The notes under the pieces are model-generated. The model saw only the letters and a list, made by a program, of their open reading frames with translations, was not told the DNA's origin and did not search any database. From positions 68,791,910-68,855,909 of the forward strand of contig NC_133395.1 of NCBI RefSeq assembly GCF_047511655.1: a stretch of DNA of 64,000 nucleotides, given 5' to 3'. The first letter of the stretch is position 1. Each line of letters begins with the position of its first letter. The position numbers and the translations under genes are program-made. This document shows, piece after piece, positions 43,341-55,251 of the stretch. Origin of the DNA: Castor canadensis (lineage: Eukaryota > Chordata > Mammalia > Rodentia > Castoridae).

Positions 43341-44185
43341 TCAGCAAAAGTACCTGTTATAAGCAAGAGAGGGAACACATTAGGGGGTTTCAGGGTGGGA
43401 AGCTGAAGAATTTAATTTTGTATGTGCCAAGCTTGGGGTCAGCTAAAACAGAACATATGGAGATGGAAATAAGACCCTAGGAAGCAGCTGTAACTGTGTG
43501 CAGTGGAAAGAAAAGAAGGTTGGGCACACATACCTGTGATGCAAATACACTAACATCTAAAAAAAAGTTGAGAAAAATGATGTAGAGAAAGCCATTGAAA
43601 CAGAGCCAAGGAATATGGGGTCTTAACAACAAGGGGAAGAAAAAGTTTTGAGGAGGGGATGCTGAACAATTGTCGGATGCTTCAGGGAATTCAGACAACA
43701 CAAAGCTAAAAACATGGCCATTGGATTGAAAGACAGGAAGGCTGTTAGTGACCATGGAAAAGCACAGGGACTTTAGTCACTGTTGCATGTGCGTGTGTGT
43801 GCATGCGCTTATGTGTGCCTGAGTGTAGAAACCAGAGTGCAGAAGGCTGAGGAAGTGAGGCAACTTAAAATGTCTAGCTACCAAGATGGGGAGAGACTGA
43901 CAGCAAGGTCCCCATTGGACACCTTGGCACTGACTTATAATACGTATCCACCCTTTGCAGTCTAGTCTCCCTCTGTCGTGCTGCCTGCTCCCCAGTGACT
44001 GACTTCCATCTCCCTCTACTTTCTGAGTTACATCTGCAAGTTCTTGACATCCTCCCCAGCTGCTCTTTCCAACCTAAGTTGGGACAGGGAGACTCATGTG
44101 CACATTAAGAGGAAATGAACATCTTTGAAAATGCCACTGTTCATACAATGCATTTTTTGGCTAAATTATTGTCTCAGATTTGAGA
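43341..44185. other. Unassigned DNA
   Basis: No gene or clear repeat. There is a short alternating GT stretch at about 43788-43822. Confidence 0.4.
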
Positions 44186-44187
44186 TA

Positions 44188-44235
44188 CCAGGGCTGGACT
44201 TGTATCTCAGTGGTAGAACTCTTTCCTGACATCTC
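44188..44235 (+). repeat. ID-like SINE fragment
   Basis: GGGCTGGACTTGTATCTCAG and TGGTAGAACTCTTTCC resemble the 5' half of an ID element; the box B half is missing. Confidence 0.5.
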
Positions 44236-44239
44236 AGAT

Positions 44240-46156
44240 AAAATTTGAGATACTGGAAAAAATGAGCTATTGAATGTGATATTCATACAAGGAGAAATAG
44301 TAGTATTAAAATTAGAGCACAGTATTCTATGTAGTTTATTTGTATTTATACCATACCATTGCTATAGCAAATATGATCATTCTAAATGTTTTCTGAAAAA
44401 TTTATTTCAGATAACTCAGCTGTATCCCAAATGTCTGGAACATGCATATTTATTTCATAAACCCACCTTTAGATGTTTTTTCATGGCAATGTAATTGAAA
44501 AGCAAATTCTACGGAGACACTTTCATAGATTGGAGTATGAATGTCTCTAGGACCATAGCTTTCCTGGGATTACCAAAGAAAATGGTTTTAAATAGCCCAG
44601 GTTGCAGGAGAACAAGTCAGTGGGCATTGTAGACTCTGAGCACAGGATAGAGGATTCAGATGAGTCCCTGAGTGAGACAGCTGCTTGCTCCTGGGGAAAG
44701 TTGAGGAGACAGAGGGAAACACTGGAGATGAACCTTTAGGGAGAGAGGGTGTAGTGGAACAAATTACCCTCACATGTTGGGGGGAGCTCAAAGCAGGAGG
44801 CAGCAAAATCTCTAAAGGGGGAAAAGAACTCAGGCAGAACTGTGGATTTCATTCAACCCAGTAAACTGCAGGATAAATTGTTCGCCAGGTCACTGAAGCA
44901 AAGAGTACAAATAAGCTTGAAATACTTTGGTATTTATGTGGCACCACTGATTGATTGCTACCCTCACAGAGTCAGAGAGGTTTAAAGTCTCAAAGAAGCC
45001 AAGTGACATGAACCAAATAAGACCTCTTTTCCTATTCAGCATTTTTAAAAATGCTCTTTGGCTTATTACCACCTTCCTTGGGTCCTCATGAACATTTTCA
45101 GGGCATGTGGTAAGCCCTACTTTATCAAACTGCTACTCAATTAAAAAATGCAGTGATCCATGAGGTTACATGAAACTCACTTTTCTGAGAAGAATAGCCA
45201 CTATTGATCCCAGGAACATTGGAAGGGTCCTTAGAACGCCTGACCATGCCAGTGAAATCACGGTGAGTCAGGTCTCCTCACAGGTTTTAGAGTTCTAATG
45301 GTGTGCTCCTTCTGGAAGTAGAGGGAATTTGTGCCTTCATGGTTGGTCTATCTTTTACTCCTTCATTCATTCTAGGAACATCCCTAAACCATCCTGTGAG
45401 CAAAGCACTTTTGTGTATATTATTTCTTCTACTTTCAGATAAACTTGTGAAGAACTGTGATCATGGCATCCTCCTGCATGTGGGGTGGAAAAGCTCCCCT
45501 CAGCCTCAATATAGTGTTTAGATCTAATGCAGCCTACAGGTCTGCTGGTTGAAGTCCTAAAAGGCTGACATATGGCTAACACCATCTCCCACCACTCTTG
45601 GGAAGAGCCCTAAATAAGCATCCTGTCATCTCAGTGTCTTCAGCAGGAAGTGCACCCTCAGATCCTCAGGTGGGGCAAATTGCAGAGGGAGAATGGATTC
45701 CTGCTGCAGGGTCACTTGTCCTTGATATTGAATTTCAGATCCTCAGGTTGTTAAAGTGCTGCATGGGGTATCTAGCTCTAAGCTGCTGTTCAGATCCCAA
45801 AACACCAGGAAGAAGTTGGTGCCCCAGATGCGGATGGTGGAAGAACTTCCAAGGTGGTTCTTTGCTGATCTGCTTCACATGGTTGCAGTCATGTGCAGAC
45901 AACACGGAAGCCCAACCATCCCTTGCATGGCTAAGCCTTCTCAGCCCTTCATGCTGTTGAACTTTCTGCTCTACTGGAATGCCTCTTTCAGCATTACCAA
46001 AGACCAGTGCTGACTCAAGCCTCCTCTTCATGGGGACAGGTTTCTTCATCTGTATGTCTGCTGTACTCTATACTCCTGCTTCTAGCCATTTAGCTGAGTC
46101 TGGGTTGACAGGACACCAAAGCGGGCATTCATTCCAACTAGGTGAAAGCAATGATC
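44240..46156. other. Unassigned DNA
   Basis: About 1.9 kb without recognisable repeats. Overlapping frames between 45303 and 46167 (up to 120 codons, both strands) show no domain or splice structure and are not called as genes. Confidence 0.4.
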
Positions 46157-46172
46157 AAAATCTTTGAGCTTG
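46157..46172. repeat. Target duplication of L1 copy E, left
   Basis: AAAATCTTTGAGCTTG, repeated perfectly at 48184-48199. Confidence 0.92.
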
Positions 46173-47720
46173 AGAAAGAATATATGGAAACTATTCCATT
46201 TACAATAACCTCAAAAAAAATCAAATACCTAGAAGTAAACTTAACAAATGATGAACTACAAACCCCTGAAGAAAGAGATCGAGGAAGACTACAGAATGTG
46301 GAGAGATCTCCTGTGCTCATGGATTGGTAGAATCAACATAGTAAAAATGGCTATACTACCAAAAGCAATCCACATGTTTAATGCAATTCCCATCAAAATC
46401 CTGATGCCATTCATCATAGAGATTGAAAAATCTACCCTAAAATTCATTTGGAAACACAAGAGACTGCGAATAGCCAAGGCAATACTCAGCAAAAAGAGCA
46501 ATGCTGAAGGTATCACAATACCCAACTTCAAACTATATTACAAAGCAATAGCAATAAAAACATCATGGTACTGTCACAAAAACAGACATGAAGACCGGTG
46601 GAACAGAATAGAGGACCCGGATACGAATCCACACAACTATACCCACCTTATTTTTGACAAAGGCACTAAAAATATATGATGGAGAAAAGACAGCTTCTTC
46701 AACAAATGTTGTTGGGAAAAGTGGTTATCCGTCTGCAAAAACCTGAAACTAGATCCATGTTTTCCACCCTGTACTAGTATCAACTCAAAATGGATCAAGG
46801 ACCTTAATATCAGACCTGAAACTCTGAAGTTGGTACAGGAAAGAGCAGGAAACACTCTGGAAGTGATAGGTATAGGCAAGGACTTCCTCAGTAGAACCCC
46901 AGCAGCTCAGCAACTAAGACAAAGTATGGACAAATGGGACTTCATAAAACTAAAAAGCTTCTGCACAACAAAAGAAATGGTCTCTAAACTGAAGAGACCA
47001 CCCACAGAGTGGGAGAAAATATTTGCCAGCTATAAATCAGACAAAGGAATTTACAGGGAGCTCAAAAAACTAAACTCCCCCCCAAATCAATGAACCAATA
47101 AAGAATGGGCAACTGAACTAAACAGAACTTTCTCAAAAGAAGAAATTCAAATGGCCAAAAAACACATGAAAAAATGCTCACCATCTCTAGCCATAAAGGA
47201 AATGCAAATCAAAACCACACTAAGATTCCACCTCGCCCCTGTTAGAATAGCCATTAATAAAAACACCACGAACAACAGGTGTTGGCAAGGATGTAGGAAA
47301 AAAAGAACCATTGTACCCTCCTGGTGGGAATGCAAACTAGTGCAGCCTCTCTGGAAAAAAATTTGGAGGCTTCATAAAAACCTAAACATAGATCTGCCAT
47401 ATGATCCAGCAATCCCACTCTTGGGGATATACCCAAAAGAATGCGACACAGGTTACTCCAGAGGCACCTGCACACCCATGTTTATTGCAGCACTATTCAC
47501 AATAGCCAAGTTATGGAAACAACCGAGATGCAGCACTACTGACAAATAGATTAAGAAAATGTGTTATTTATACAAAATGGAATTTTACTCAGCCATGAAG
47601 AAGAATGAAATTTTGTGATGCACAAGTAAATGGATGGAACTGGAGAACATAATTCTGAGCGAGGTTAGCCACGCTCAGAAGACCAAAAATCATATGTTCT
47701 CCCTCATATGCGGTCTTTAG
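46173..47720 (+). pseudogene. L1 ORF2 C-terminal half, copy E
   Basis: It starts after the RT catalytic motif, near the region EKEYMETIPFTI. It continues through [20 protein letters not shown] (46285-46345) and CWQGCRKK, the Cys-rich C-terminal segment (about 47282). It ends with an ICGL variant and a TAG at 47718-47720. The frame is broken near 46240, 46677, 47090 and 47546, so it is not translatable. Confidence 0.9.
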
Positions 47721-48183
47721 ATCTCCCTCAGTGCAGACCACATTGCTGCTTTGTGTGACCCAAGTCACATTCTAAGGAGAGAGCACATACAGGAGGAATG
47801 GGGATAGGTAGGAAACCCAAAACACAAAAGTATTTGATGTCCCCACTGCAGAGGAACTAATACAGAAACCTTAAAGCAACAGAGGTCAATATGAGAAGGG
47901 GATCAGGAACTAGTGAAAAGGTCAGGTAGAGATGAATCAACTTGGGTTGTAACACATTTGTACATGGAAGGAATGCTAGGAATCTCTCTGTTTAGCTATC
48001 CTTATCTCAATTAGCAAAAATTCTTTGTCTTTCTTATTATTGCTTATGTTTTCTCTTCAACAAAATTAGAGATAAGTGCAGAACAGGTTCTGCCTGGAAG
48101 CAAGGGGGGGAGGGGGAGGGGGGAAGGGTTAGGGGGGAGAAATGACCCAAACAATGTATGCACATATGAATAAACAAATTAAA
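46173..48183 (+). mobile_element. 5'-truncated LINE-1, distinct subfamily (copy E)
   Basis: A plus-strand L1 covering the C-terminal half of ORF2, the 3' UTR with a G-rich tract (about 48103-48140) and AATAAACAAATT. The target duplications are perfect, but the sequence differs from the other L1s at many sites. It therefore belongs to another, perhaps somewhat older, subfamily. Confidence 0.94.
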
Positions 48184-48394
48184 AAAATCTTTGAGCTTGG
48201 AATTGTCCCTATGGATCACATCTGTAGGCGGAGGACTAATTTTTTTCTGTTTTTTCTTTTTTAAAGTGAAATATGTGTTTTGTGGTTTTATGTTAGCTGA
48301 CTCTAAGTGATTGCAATAATGGTGATTCAACAACCATGCAGTCTTATGAAAGATTATCATTTGAGATGTAATTTTGGGAAGGAAGCAAAAAGAC

Positions 48395-48695
48395 TGTTTT
48401 GTAACTCAAATATCATCTTCTCAGAAAGGTCTCCCTTTGTCTGCAATGTCTAAACTTCCAACTAAATTCAGCTCCTTCTATCTACTTTCTTTGCTTTATT
48501 TTCCCCTATGCACCTACAATTATCCAACATACTATATATTTCACTTCCTTATCTTGTTGTTGTGTGTTCTCCACTAGAACACAAACTTCTTAAAGAATCT
48601 TTGTTTGTTTTGCTCACTGCTGAATCCCAAGAACAAAGAACAGTTACTGGCCCATAAGAGGAGATAACAAATTTTTCCTAAATGAATAACCAGCT
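48395..48695 (+). repeat. L2 LINE relic
   Basis: TCTTCTCAGAAAGGTCTCCC, CTCCACTAGAACACAAACTT and TTGCTCACTGCTGAATCCCA follow the L2 3' region. Confidence 0.65.
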
Positions 48696-48909
48696 ATCAT
48701 TTCATCAGAAATGACTCTTCCCCAGGACAGGGCTCTCATGTGCATCTTGCATATATGTGTCATGTTTCTCAGGCTGTCCATGGGACTGAGTGTCTTTGTG
48801 CTCATATTCTAGAAGCAGGGCTCTTGCTCAGTGTAACATAGCCTTGGTATCCAGCATGCTAATGAGTAAGGAGGCTGCGTGGGACCTGTGTTTAGATAAG
48901 AAACCAATA

Positions 48910-49228
48910 GCATAAATCACAGCTACTTAGGAGATGGAGATGAGAGAATCATGGCTCAAGGACAGCCCGGGGTGGGGGGAATGTTAGTGAGACCCTATCC
49001 CAAAGAACAAGTCAGGCATAGTGGATCACGCCTGTAAATCCCAAATAAACAGTAGGCAGAGATAGGAAGATTGCAGTCTGAGGCAGATCCCAAGCAAAAT
49101 TGGAAAACCTACCTAAAAATACTCTAAGACAAAAAAGGGCTAGAGGTGTGGCTCAAGTGGTAGAGTGCTGCCACACAAACACAAGACCCCGAGTTCAAAT
49201 TCCAATATACCAAAAAAAAAAATAGGCT
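48910..49228 (+). mobile_element. Composite SINE (two 7SL-like units plus ID-like unit)
   Basis: TCACAGCTACTTAGGAGATG is in unit 1. GTCAGGCATAGTGGATCACG starts unit 2. GGGCTAGAGGTGTGGCTCAA and GAGTTCAAATTCC form the tRNA-like unit with an A tail. Confidence 0.88.
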
Positions 49229-49283
49229 CATGTTCTTTTCTCCATTTTCAACGAACATATGTTTATATTGGTCTGGGATCTAT

Positions 49284-49300
49284 TACAAAGTCTAATGTTT
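49284..49300. repeat. Target duplication of L1 copy D, left
   Basis: TACAAAGTCTAATGTTT, repeated perfectly at 51478-51494. Confidence 0.95.
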
Positions 49301-51477
49301 TTTTTTTTGCTTTTTTTAAAATTTTATTATTCATATGTGCATACAAGGCTTGGGTCATTTCTCCCCCCTGCCCCCACCCCCTCCCTTACCACCCACTCCA
49401 CCCCCTCTCGCTCCCCCCCCCCAATACCCAGCAGAAACTATTTTGCCCTTATCTCTAATTTTGTTGAAGAGAGAGTATAAGCAATAATAGGAAGGAACAA
49501 GGGTTTTTGCTGGTTGAGATAAGGATAGCTATACAGGGCATTGACTCACATTGATTTCCTGTTTGTGGGTGTTACCTTCTAGGTTAATTCTTTTTGATCT
49601 CACCTTTTCTCTAGGTCCTGGTCCCCTTCTCCTATTGGCCTCAGTTGCTTTTAAGGTATCTGCTTTAGTTTCTCTGTGTTAAGGGCAACAAATGCTAGCT
49701 AATTTTTTAGGTGTCTTACCTATCCTCACCCCTCCCTTGTGTGCTTAAAGCTTTTATCATGTGCTCAAAGTCCAATCCCATTGTTGTATTTGCCCTTGAT
49801 TTAATGTCCACACATGAGGGAGAACATATGATTTTTGGTCTTTTGGGCCAGGCTAACCTCACACAGAATGATGTTCTCCAATTCCATCCATTTACCAGCG
49901 AATGATAACATTTTGTTCTTCTTCATGGCTGCATAAAATTCCATTGTGTATAAAAACCACATTTTCTTAATCCATTCGTCAGTGGTGGGGCATCTTGGCT
50001 GTTTCCATAACTTGGCTATTGTGAATAGTGCCACAATAAACATGGGTGTGCAGGTGCCTCTGGAGTAACCTGCATCACAGTCTTTTGGGTATATCCCCAA
50101 GAGTGGTATTGCTGGATCAAATGGTAGATCAATGTCTAGCTTTTTAAGTAGCCTCCAAATATTTTTCCAGAGTGGTTGTACTAGTTTACATTCCCACCAA
50201 CAGTGTAAGAGGGTTCCTTTTTCCCCGCATCCTCGCCAACACCTGTTGTTGGTGGTGTTGCTAATGATGGCTATTCTAACAGGGGTGAGGTGGAATCTTA
50301 GTGTGGTTTTAATTTGCATTTCCTTTATTGCTAGAGATGATGAGCATTTTTTCATGTGTTTTTTGGCCATTTGAACTTTTTCTTTTGAGAAAGTTCTGTT
50401 TAGTTCACTTGCCCATTTCTTTATTGGTTCATTAGTTTTGGGAGAATTTAATTTTTTAAGTTCCCTATATATTCTGGTTATCAGTCCTTTGTCTGATGTA
50501 TAGCTGGCAAATATTTTCTCCCACTTGTGGGTGTTCTCTTCAGTTTAGAGACCATTTCTTTTGATGAACAGAAGCTTTTTAGCTTTATGAGGTCCCATTT
50601 ATCTATGCTATCTCTTAGTTGCTGTGCTGCTGGGGTTCCGTTGAGAAAGTTCTTACCTATACCTACTAACTCCAGAGTATTTCCTACTCTTTCCTGTATC
50701 AACTTTAGAGTTGTGGTCTGATATTAAGATCCTTGATCCATTTTGAGTTAATATTGGTATAGGGTGATATACATGGATCTAGTTTCAGTTTTTTGCAGGC
50801 TGCTAACCAGTTTTCCCAGCATTTTTTGTTGAAGAAGGTGCTATTTCTCCATCATATATTTTTAGCTCCTTTGTCAAAGACAAGTTGGTTATAGTTGTTT
50901 GGCTTCATATCTGGGTCCTCTATTCTGTTCCACTGGTCTTCATGTCTGTTTTTGTGCTGTTTTTATTGTTATTGCTTTGTTATATAGTTTGAAGTCAGGT
51001 ATCGTGATACCTCCAGCATTGTTCTTTTGACTGAGTATTGCCTTGGCTATTCGTGGCCTCTTGTGTTTCCATATAAATTTAATGGTAGATTTTTCGATCT
51101 CTTTAATGAATGTCATTGGAATTTTGATGGGAATTGCATTAAACATGTAGATTACTTTTGGGAGTATCGACATTTTTACTATGTTGATTCTACCAATCCA
51201 TGAGCATGGGAGATCTCTCCACTTTCTATAGTCTTCCTCAATCTCTTTCTTCAGAAGTATATAGTTTTCCTTGTAGAGGTCATTCACATCTTTTGTTAGG
51301 TTTACACCTAGGTATTTGATTTTTTTTGAGGCTATTGTAAATGGAATTGTTTTCATACATTCTTTTTCAGTTTGCTCATTATTAGTGTATAGAAATGCTA
51401 ATGATTTTTCTATGTTGATTTTATATCCTGCTACCTTGCTATAGCTATTGATGATGTCTAGAAGCTTCTGAGTAGAG
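49301..51477 (-). mobile_element. 5'-truncated LINE-1 (copy D)
   Basis: A young minus-strand L1 covering ORF2 from just after the RT catalytic motif to the 3' end. It has a C-rich tract on the plus strand (about 49365-49425) and a T-rich start. Its 17-bp target duplications are perfect. Confidence 0.96.
49801..51477 (-). pseudogene. L1 ORF2 C-terminal half, copy D
   Basis: On the minus strand the frame is open from about 51477 ([13 protein letters not shown]) to about 50940, then shifts. It is open again at 50702-50481 and at 50370-49801, the last carrying the Cys-rich motif CWRGCGEK and the ICGH end. The region homologous to the stop of copy A is intact here (GCC TCA AAA). Short indels near 50965, 50713 and 50524 explain the breaks. 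Confidence 0.92.
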
Positions 51478-51619
51478 TACAAAGTCTAATGTTTGATTCT
51501 ATATTTATTCCTCAATCACCTTTTGAGTAAACACTTTCCTGAATATACCTATTTAAAACGACTATTTCTGAATGAGAAGAGTACATCCAAGTAGTTAACT
51601 CTGCAGAACTTAGAGCCTA

Positions 51620-51815
51620 GTTTTGGGGGTTGGGAGCCTTGATTCCTCTGCTCACTAGCCTTGTGGCCTTCTTCAGTTTTCCAATTTATAAAATGGGGAA
51701 AATAACAGTTCCTGCTGGTGGAGTGTTGTGTGTGAATTTAAGGGCACTTACAAGAGGGCCTGACACAGAGCACTGACCATGTAAGTGCTGGTATTAATAT
51801 AGCTTATCATTATTG
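51620..51815 (+). repeat. MIR SINE
   Basis: CTTGTGGCCTTCTTCAGTTT, CCAATTTATAAAATGGGG and GGGCCTGACACAGAGCACTG follow the MIR core. Confidence 0.8.
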
Positions 51816-51985
51816 CTGTTCCTGTTTGTCTAATCATCTTCAGCTCAACCACTTTGTTTTTATCACTACTAGTGTGTTTAGATATTTTGATGTTATTACA
51901 ACTGATATTATAGTAAAGTAATTTGGCATATTCTTAACCAGAATTCCCTCTATCCTGGCATTTATGTCAATAGAGAAAAATACAG

Positions 51986-52290
51986 CTGGGTGCAGTGGCT
52001 CACACTTGTAATCCCAGCTACTCAGAAGCTGGGAAAAAAGTTAGGGAAACTCCATTTCAACAAATAAGTTGAGTATGGTGGTCGCATTTATAATACCAGC
52101 TACTAAAGGACATAGGTAGGAGTATCACAGTCTAAGGTTGATTCCAGGCAAAAAACAGGAGACTCTATCTAAAAAGTAACTAAAGCAAAAAAAGGGATTA
52201 GAGTGTGGTTCAAGTGATAGAGTACCTGTCTAGCAAGCATGAGGCCCTAAGTTCAAATCCCAGTATCACCAAAAAATAAACAAACAAAAA
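51986..52290 (+). mobile_element. Composite SINE (two 7SL-like units plus ID-like unit)
   Basis: GCTGGGTGCAGTGGCTCACA and GTAATCCCAGCTACTCAG begin unit 1 and GTTGAGTATGGTGGTCGC unit 2. GGATTAGAGTGTGGTTCAAG, TAGCAAGCATGAGGCCC and GTTCAAATCCCAGTATC form the tRNA-like unit. Confidence 0.9.
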
Positions 52291-52878
52291 ACCTAAAGCA
52301 AAGAAACAGAGAAAAAATGGTGTTTGTACTAATACAGGGGAATGGTGGAATCTTGAATTAGCATCTGAATCATCAAAGCTGAATTTCTATGATTTTGGGG
52401 ATTGACTGAATTTTATTATAAAGAAACTATAAGCTTCTTTTTTTAAAAATTGGTTATCTGTAAGTAACAATATGAAAGCACTCTTCATAAATTTTACATG
52501 CTTGAATGCCAGGAATAAGTAGTGTGATGACTACTCTAAATATTCATTGGAAGTGAGGCCAGTCTGGTTGCAGGAGAGTGGAGCCTGCTTACACAGGTGC
52601 AGGTGAGCTGGGCATCTGCACAGAGATGCGAAAAAGTCATGCTTTGCACCAGAGGCTGGGATCTTAAGTCATGGGCTACATGGTGCACACAATGATGTTT
52701 TCAGGAATGGGATTGTAAAAGGATCACAAATTTAAATGTTTCAACTTTACTGCCATATTTGAGTTTTGTTGGAACATTAGTCACATACCATGTTAAAAAT
52801 ACTGGAATAAGGGTTACAGGAGCTATGAACGATTGAAAGACTTTAAATAAGGGAAAATGGGGACAAGTTAGGAGTCAA

Positions 52879-52880
<2 letters not shown>
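52291..52880. other. Unassigned DNA
   Basis: No gene or clear repeat. Confidence 0.4.
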
Positions 52881-52928
<48 letters not shown>

Positions 52929-52982
52929 ACAGAGAGAGAGGGAGAGAGGAAGAGGAGAGAAAAAGAGAGGAGAGGGAGGAGG

Positions 52983-53021
<39 letters not shown>
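52881..53021. repeat. (GT)n followed by GA-rich microsatellite
   Basis: About 23 GT units (52881-52927) run into purine-only GA/GGA sequence (about 52928-53021). Frames across it (for example 52868-53242) encode Ser/Leu or His/Thr runs only. Confidence 0.97.
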
Positions 53022-53022
<1 letters not shown>

Positions 53023-53209
53023 GGGTGAGTGTATGGTGGAAAAGGGTGGAGGAGGGAGGGGGCTGTGTGGTGAACTCATTCTCAGCTAAGGCTGTTTCCA
53101 TGGCTAGATGAGCAGATATTTGTAGCAGGCAGAACAACTCTCCACCTACACCCATATCCCACCAGGGTGGATCTGAGCAGGACTTTTTGTCCATCTCTGG
53201 TCTATTTTT

Positions 53210-53710
53210 CAGAAAGAAACTATAGCAATATTTCTTAAACATAAATTCAGTTATATAACTTCCCTGCTAAAACACCTTCAATGGATTCCCATCACACTCA
53301 GAATAAAACCCAAGCTCCTCCTATAATTACCAGGTCTTGTATAACCTGACCCTGCCTGACTTTCCAGCTTGGGAATCTGCACCTCAGCACCCTCACTTTT
53401 CTGATCAATGAGCCAAGGCCTTTCCTGCCACAGGGCTTTTGAATATGCTCTTCCCTTTGTAGAGAATATTCTTCCTGATGGCATATCATGAGTGAATTTA
53501 CTTGTGGTCTATCATTTCACAATTATATTCTCTTTTTAGAATTAATTAAAATTGCAGTTGCACATATTGTTTATTCACTTGCTTTTCTGAGTACTTTTTT
53601 CACTAGATTATAAACTTCATGTGAGCAGGAACTATGTGAATTTTCTCTATCCAGTGCCAAGGGATGTGTTCATTTATTTAATACATGCCTGTTGATAATA
53701 TCCCTTACTG
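53210..53710 (+). repeat. L2 LINE relic
   Basis: CTTCAATGGATTCCCATCAC, CCTTTCCTGCCACAGGGCTT, CACTAGATTATAAACTTCAT and ATCCAGTGCCAAGGGATG follow the L2 3' region over about 500 bases. Confidence 0.75.
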
Positions 53711-55250
53711 TGTTCAGGTTGGCAAACATCCAACCTCAGTATGGATCCAATCTCAGATAAAGAAAAGCCATACTTGCAATGGTTTGGTGAGGTCTCGAGA
53801 GCCAGAAGTCAGAGGAATTAGTGGGCTCTTTTGCAGTATTAATAGCAAATGTTTCTTATAAATGGTAACTGCTTAGGCATGGTTTTGAAATGAAGGATGA
53901 ATGAGGGGAAAGTTGTGCACTCTGCTCACTTTTGTAGGCAAGGTTGAATTGAGGTAAGAGGAATTTAAAAATTGAGGTGGTGTCTTTGCACATGAGAGTT
54001 ATTTGTTCTTGGGAGGTGTGTGTATGTGTGGAGAGTATATTTTGCTAAGTTTCTAGATGTATGTGTGTACACATGCATGCACACAGGCACACATTTGATT
54101 TTTAGTGCCACCCACTGAGTAACCAGTAAGCCAGAAAAGCTGGAGAGAGCTGAATAGGTGCCTGACTCCCCCTCCCATCCCCCACCCCTACCACCACACA
54201 CAGCCTTGAGAGACCTCTCCAAAATAACTCCGGCTCTGAAGGCTGAGGTCCTATGTGTTGGACTGATGGGAACAGATTCTAAGGGACTTTTTAATGGAGA
54301 ATAGTAAGGTGGGATCTGACATTGATTAGAAGAGGGAGGGCAGCAAGCCTAGAACCTGGCACCTCTCTTTGAATGTTCGGTTTCCTAGCTCTGTTGTTTT
54401 CCTTCAGACTGTGGGACCGTGGGATGATGTTAGTGTACAGTGTCAATTTATCTTCTCTCACCTTATAACTGCCTCCCCGCCACCTGCTTGTGCTCTAATC
54501 TAGCCTGCAAAATGTGGATTATCTTGTGAAAGTGGAGTTGTGAGAACTAAGAGATATGACAGAAAGAGAAGGGACCTTGCTCATGCCCCTCTTCCACCAA
54601 CCCCACCAAATAACAGCAGGTTTCCATTTCTAGAAGGGTGGCCTGGAGTCCTGACACCAGAGGAGAAGAGGCTACAGTGAAGGGTGTAAGCTGTGGGGTG
54701 AGGATGGGTGGTCTTAGCTTAGAAAAACTGCAGTTGTATGGGCAGTGGCTGGGGGCAAGACCTCACTTCCCCCCATAAGCACACTCGGGCAATTCCCCGC
54801 ATGTACTTGTGGAGGACAGAGGTCTTTCCTCCTCCTCTTCAGTGTCATCTGGGGTCTTTGTTTAAAATACTCATTTCCTGGCTCAGTCCTGGAAGTCTGA
54901 GGGCTGTCCAAGCACCCAGGCAGCTCTTCTCATCCACAAGAGACTCACTGGCCCACAGGGAGTGACCCTTGTAGGGCTGAGGAGAAGCTGACATTGGGGT
55001 CACCTATTATTAACCCTGCTTCAGAGAGGACACACAGAAAAGGAGTTATATATCTATATGTAAATATCTGTATCTCTCTGCAGATATAGATGTATGACAG
55101 CTATATTGATGGAGATACACTATTCAGATACATGGATCTAGATATACTTCAAAGTGCTAGGGAAACTCATCCTCTTTAGAGAGGTTTGTTGATCTCTTCA
55201 TTAAAAGAAAAAAATAAGAAAAGAAGCCAGGCTTTCATTGGACTCTACTT
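53711..55250. other. Unassigned DNA, faint MER5-like piece at about 54835-54960
   Basis: Mostly unrecognised. GTCATCTGGGGTCTTTGTTT plus AAAATACTCATTTCCTGG could be part of a MER5-type relic. A TA-rich stretch lies near 55050-55110. Confidence 0.4.
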
Positions 55251-55251
55251 C

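Noticed and set aside
45303..46013. Cluster of overlapping frames up to 120 codons as a possible gene or processed pseudogene
   Set aside because: No recognisable domain, frames on both strands overlap, no convincing start or splice signals.
52868..53242. 124-codon frame with Ser/Leu and His/Thr runs
   Set aside because: Produced by translation of the GT/GA microsatellite.
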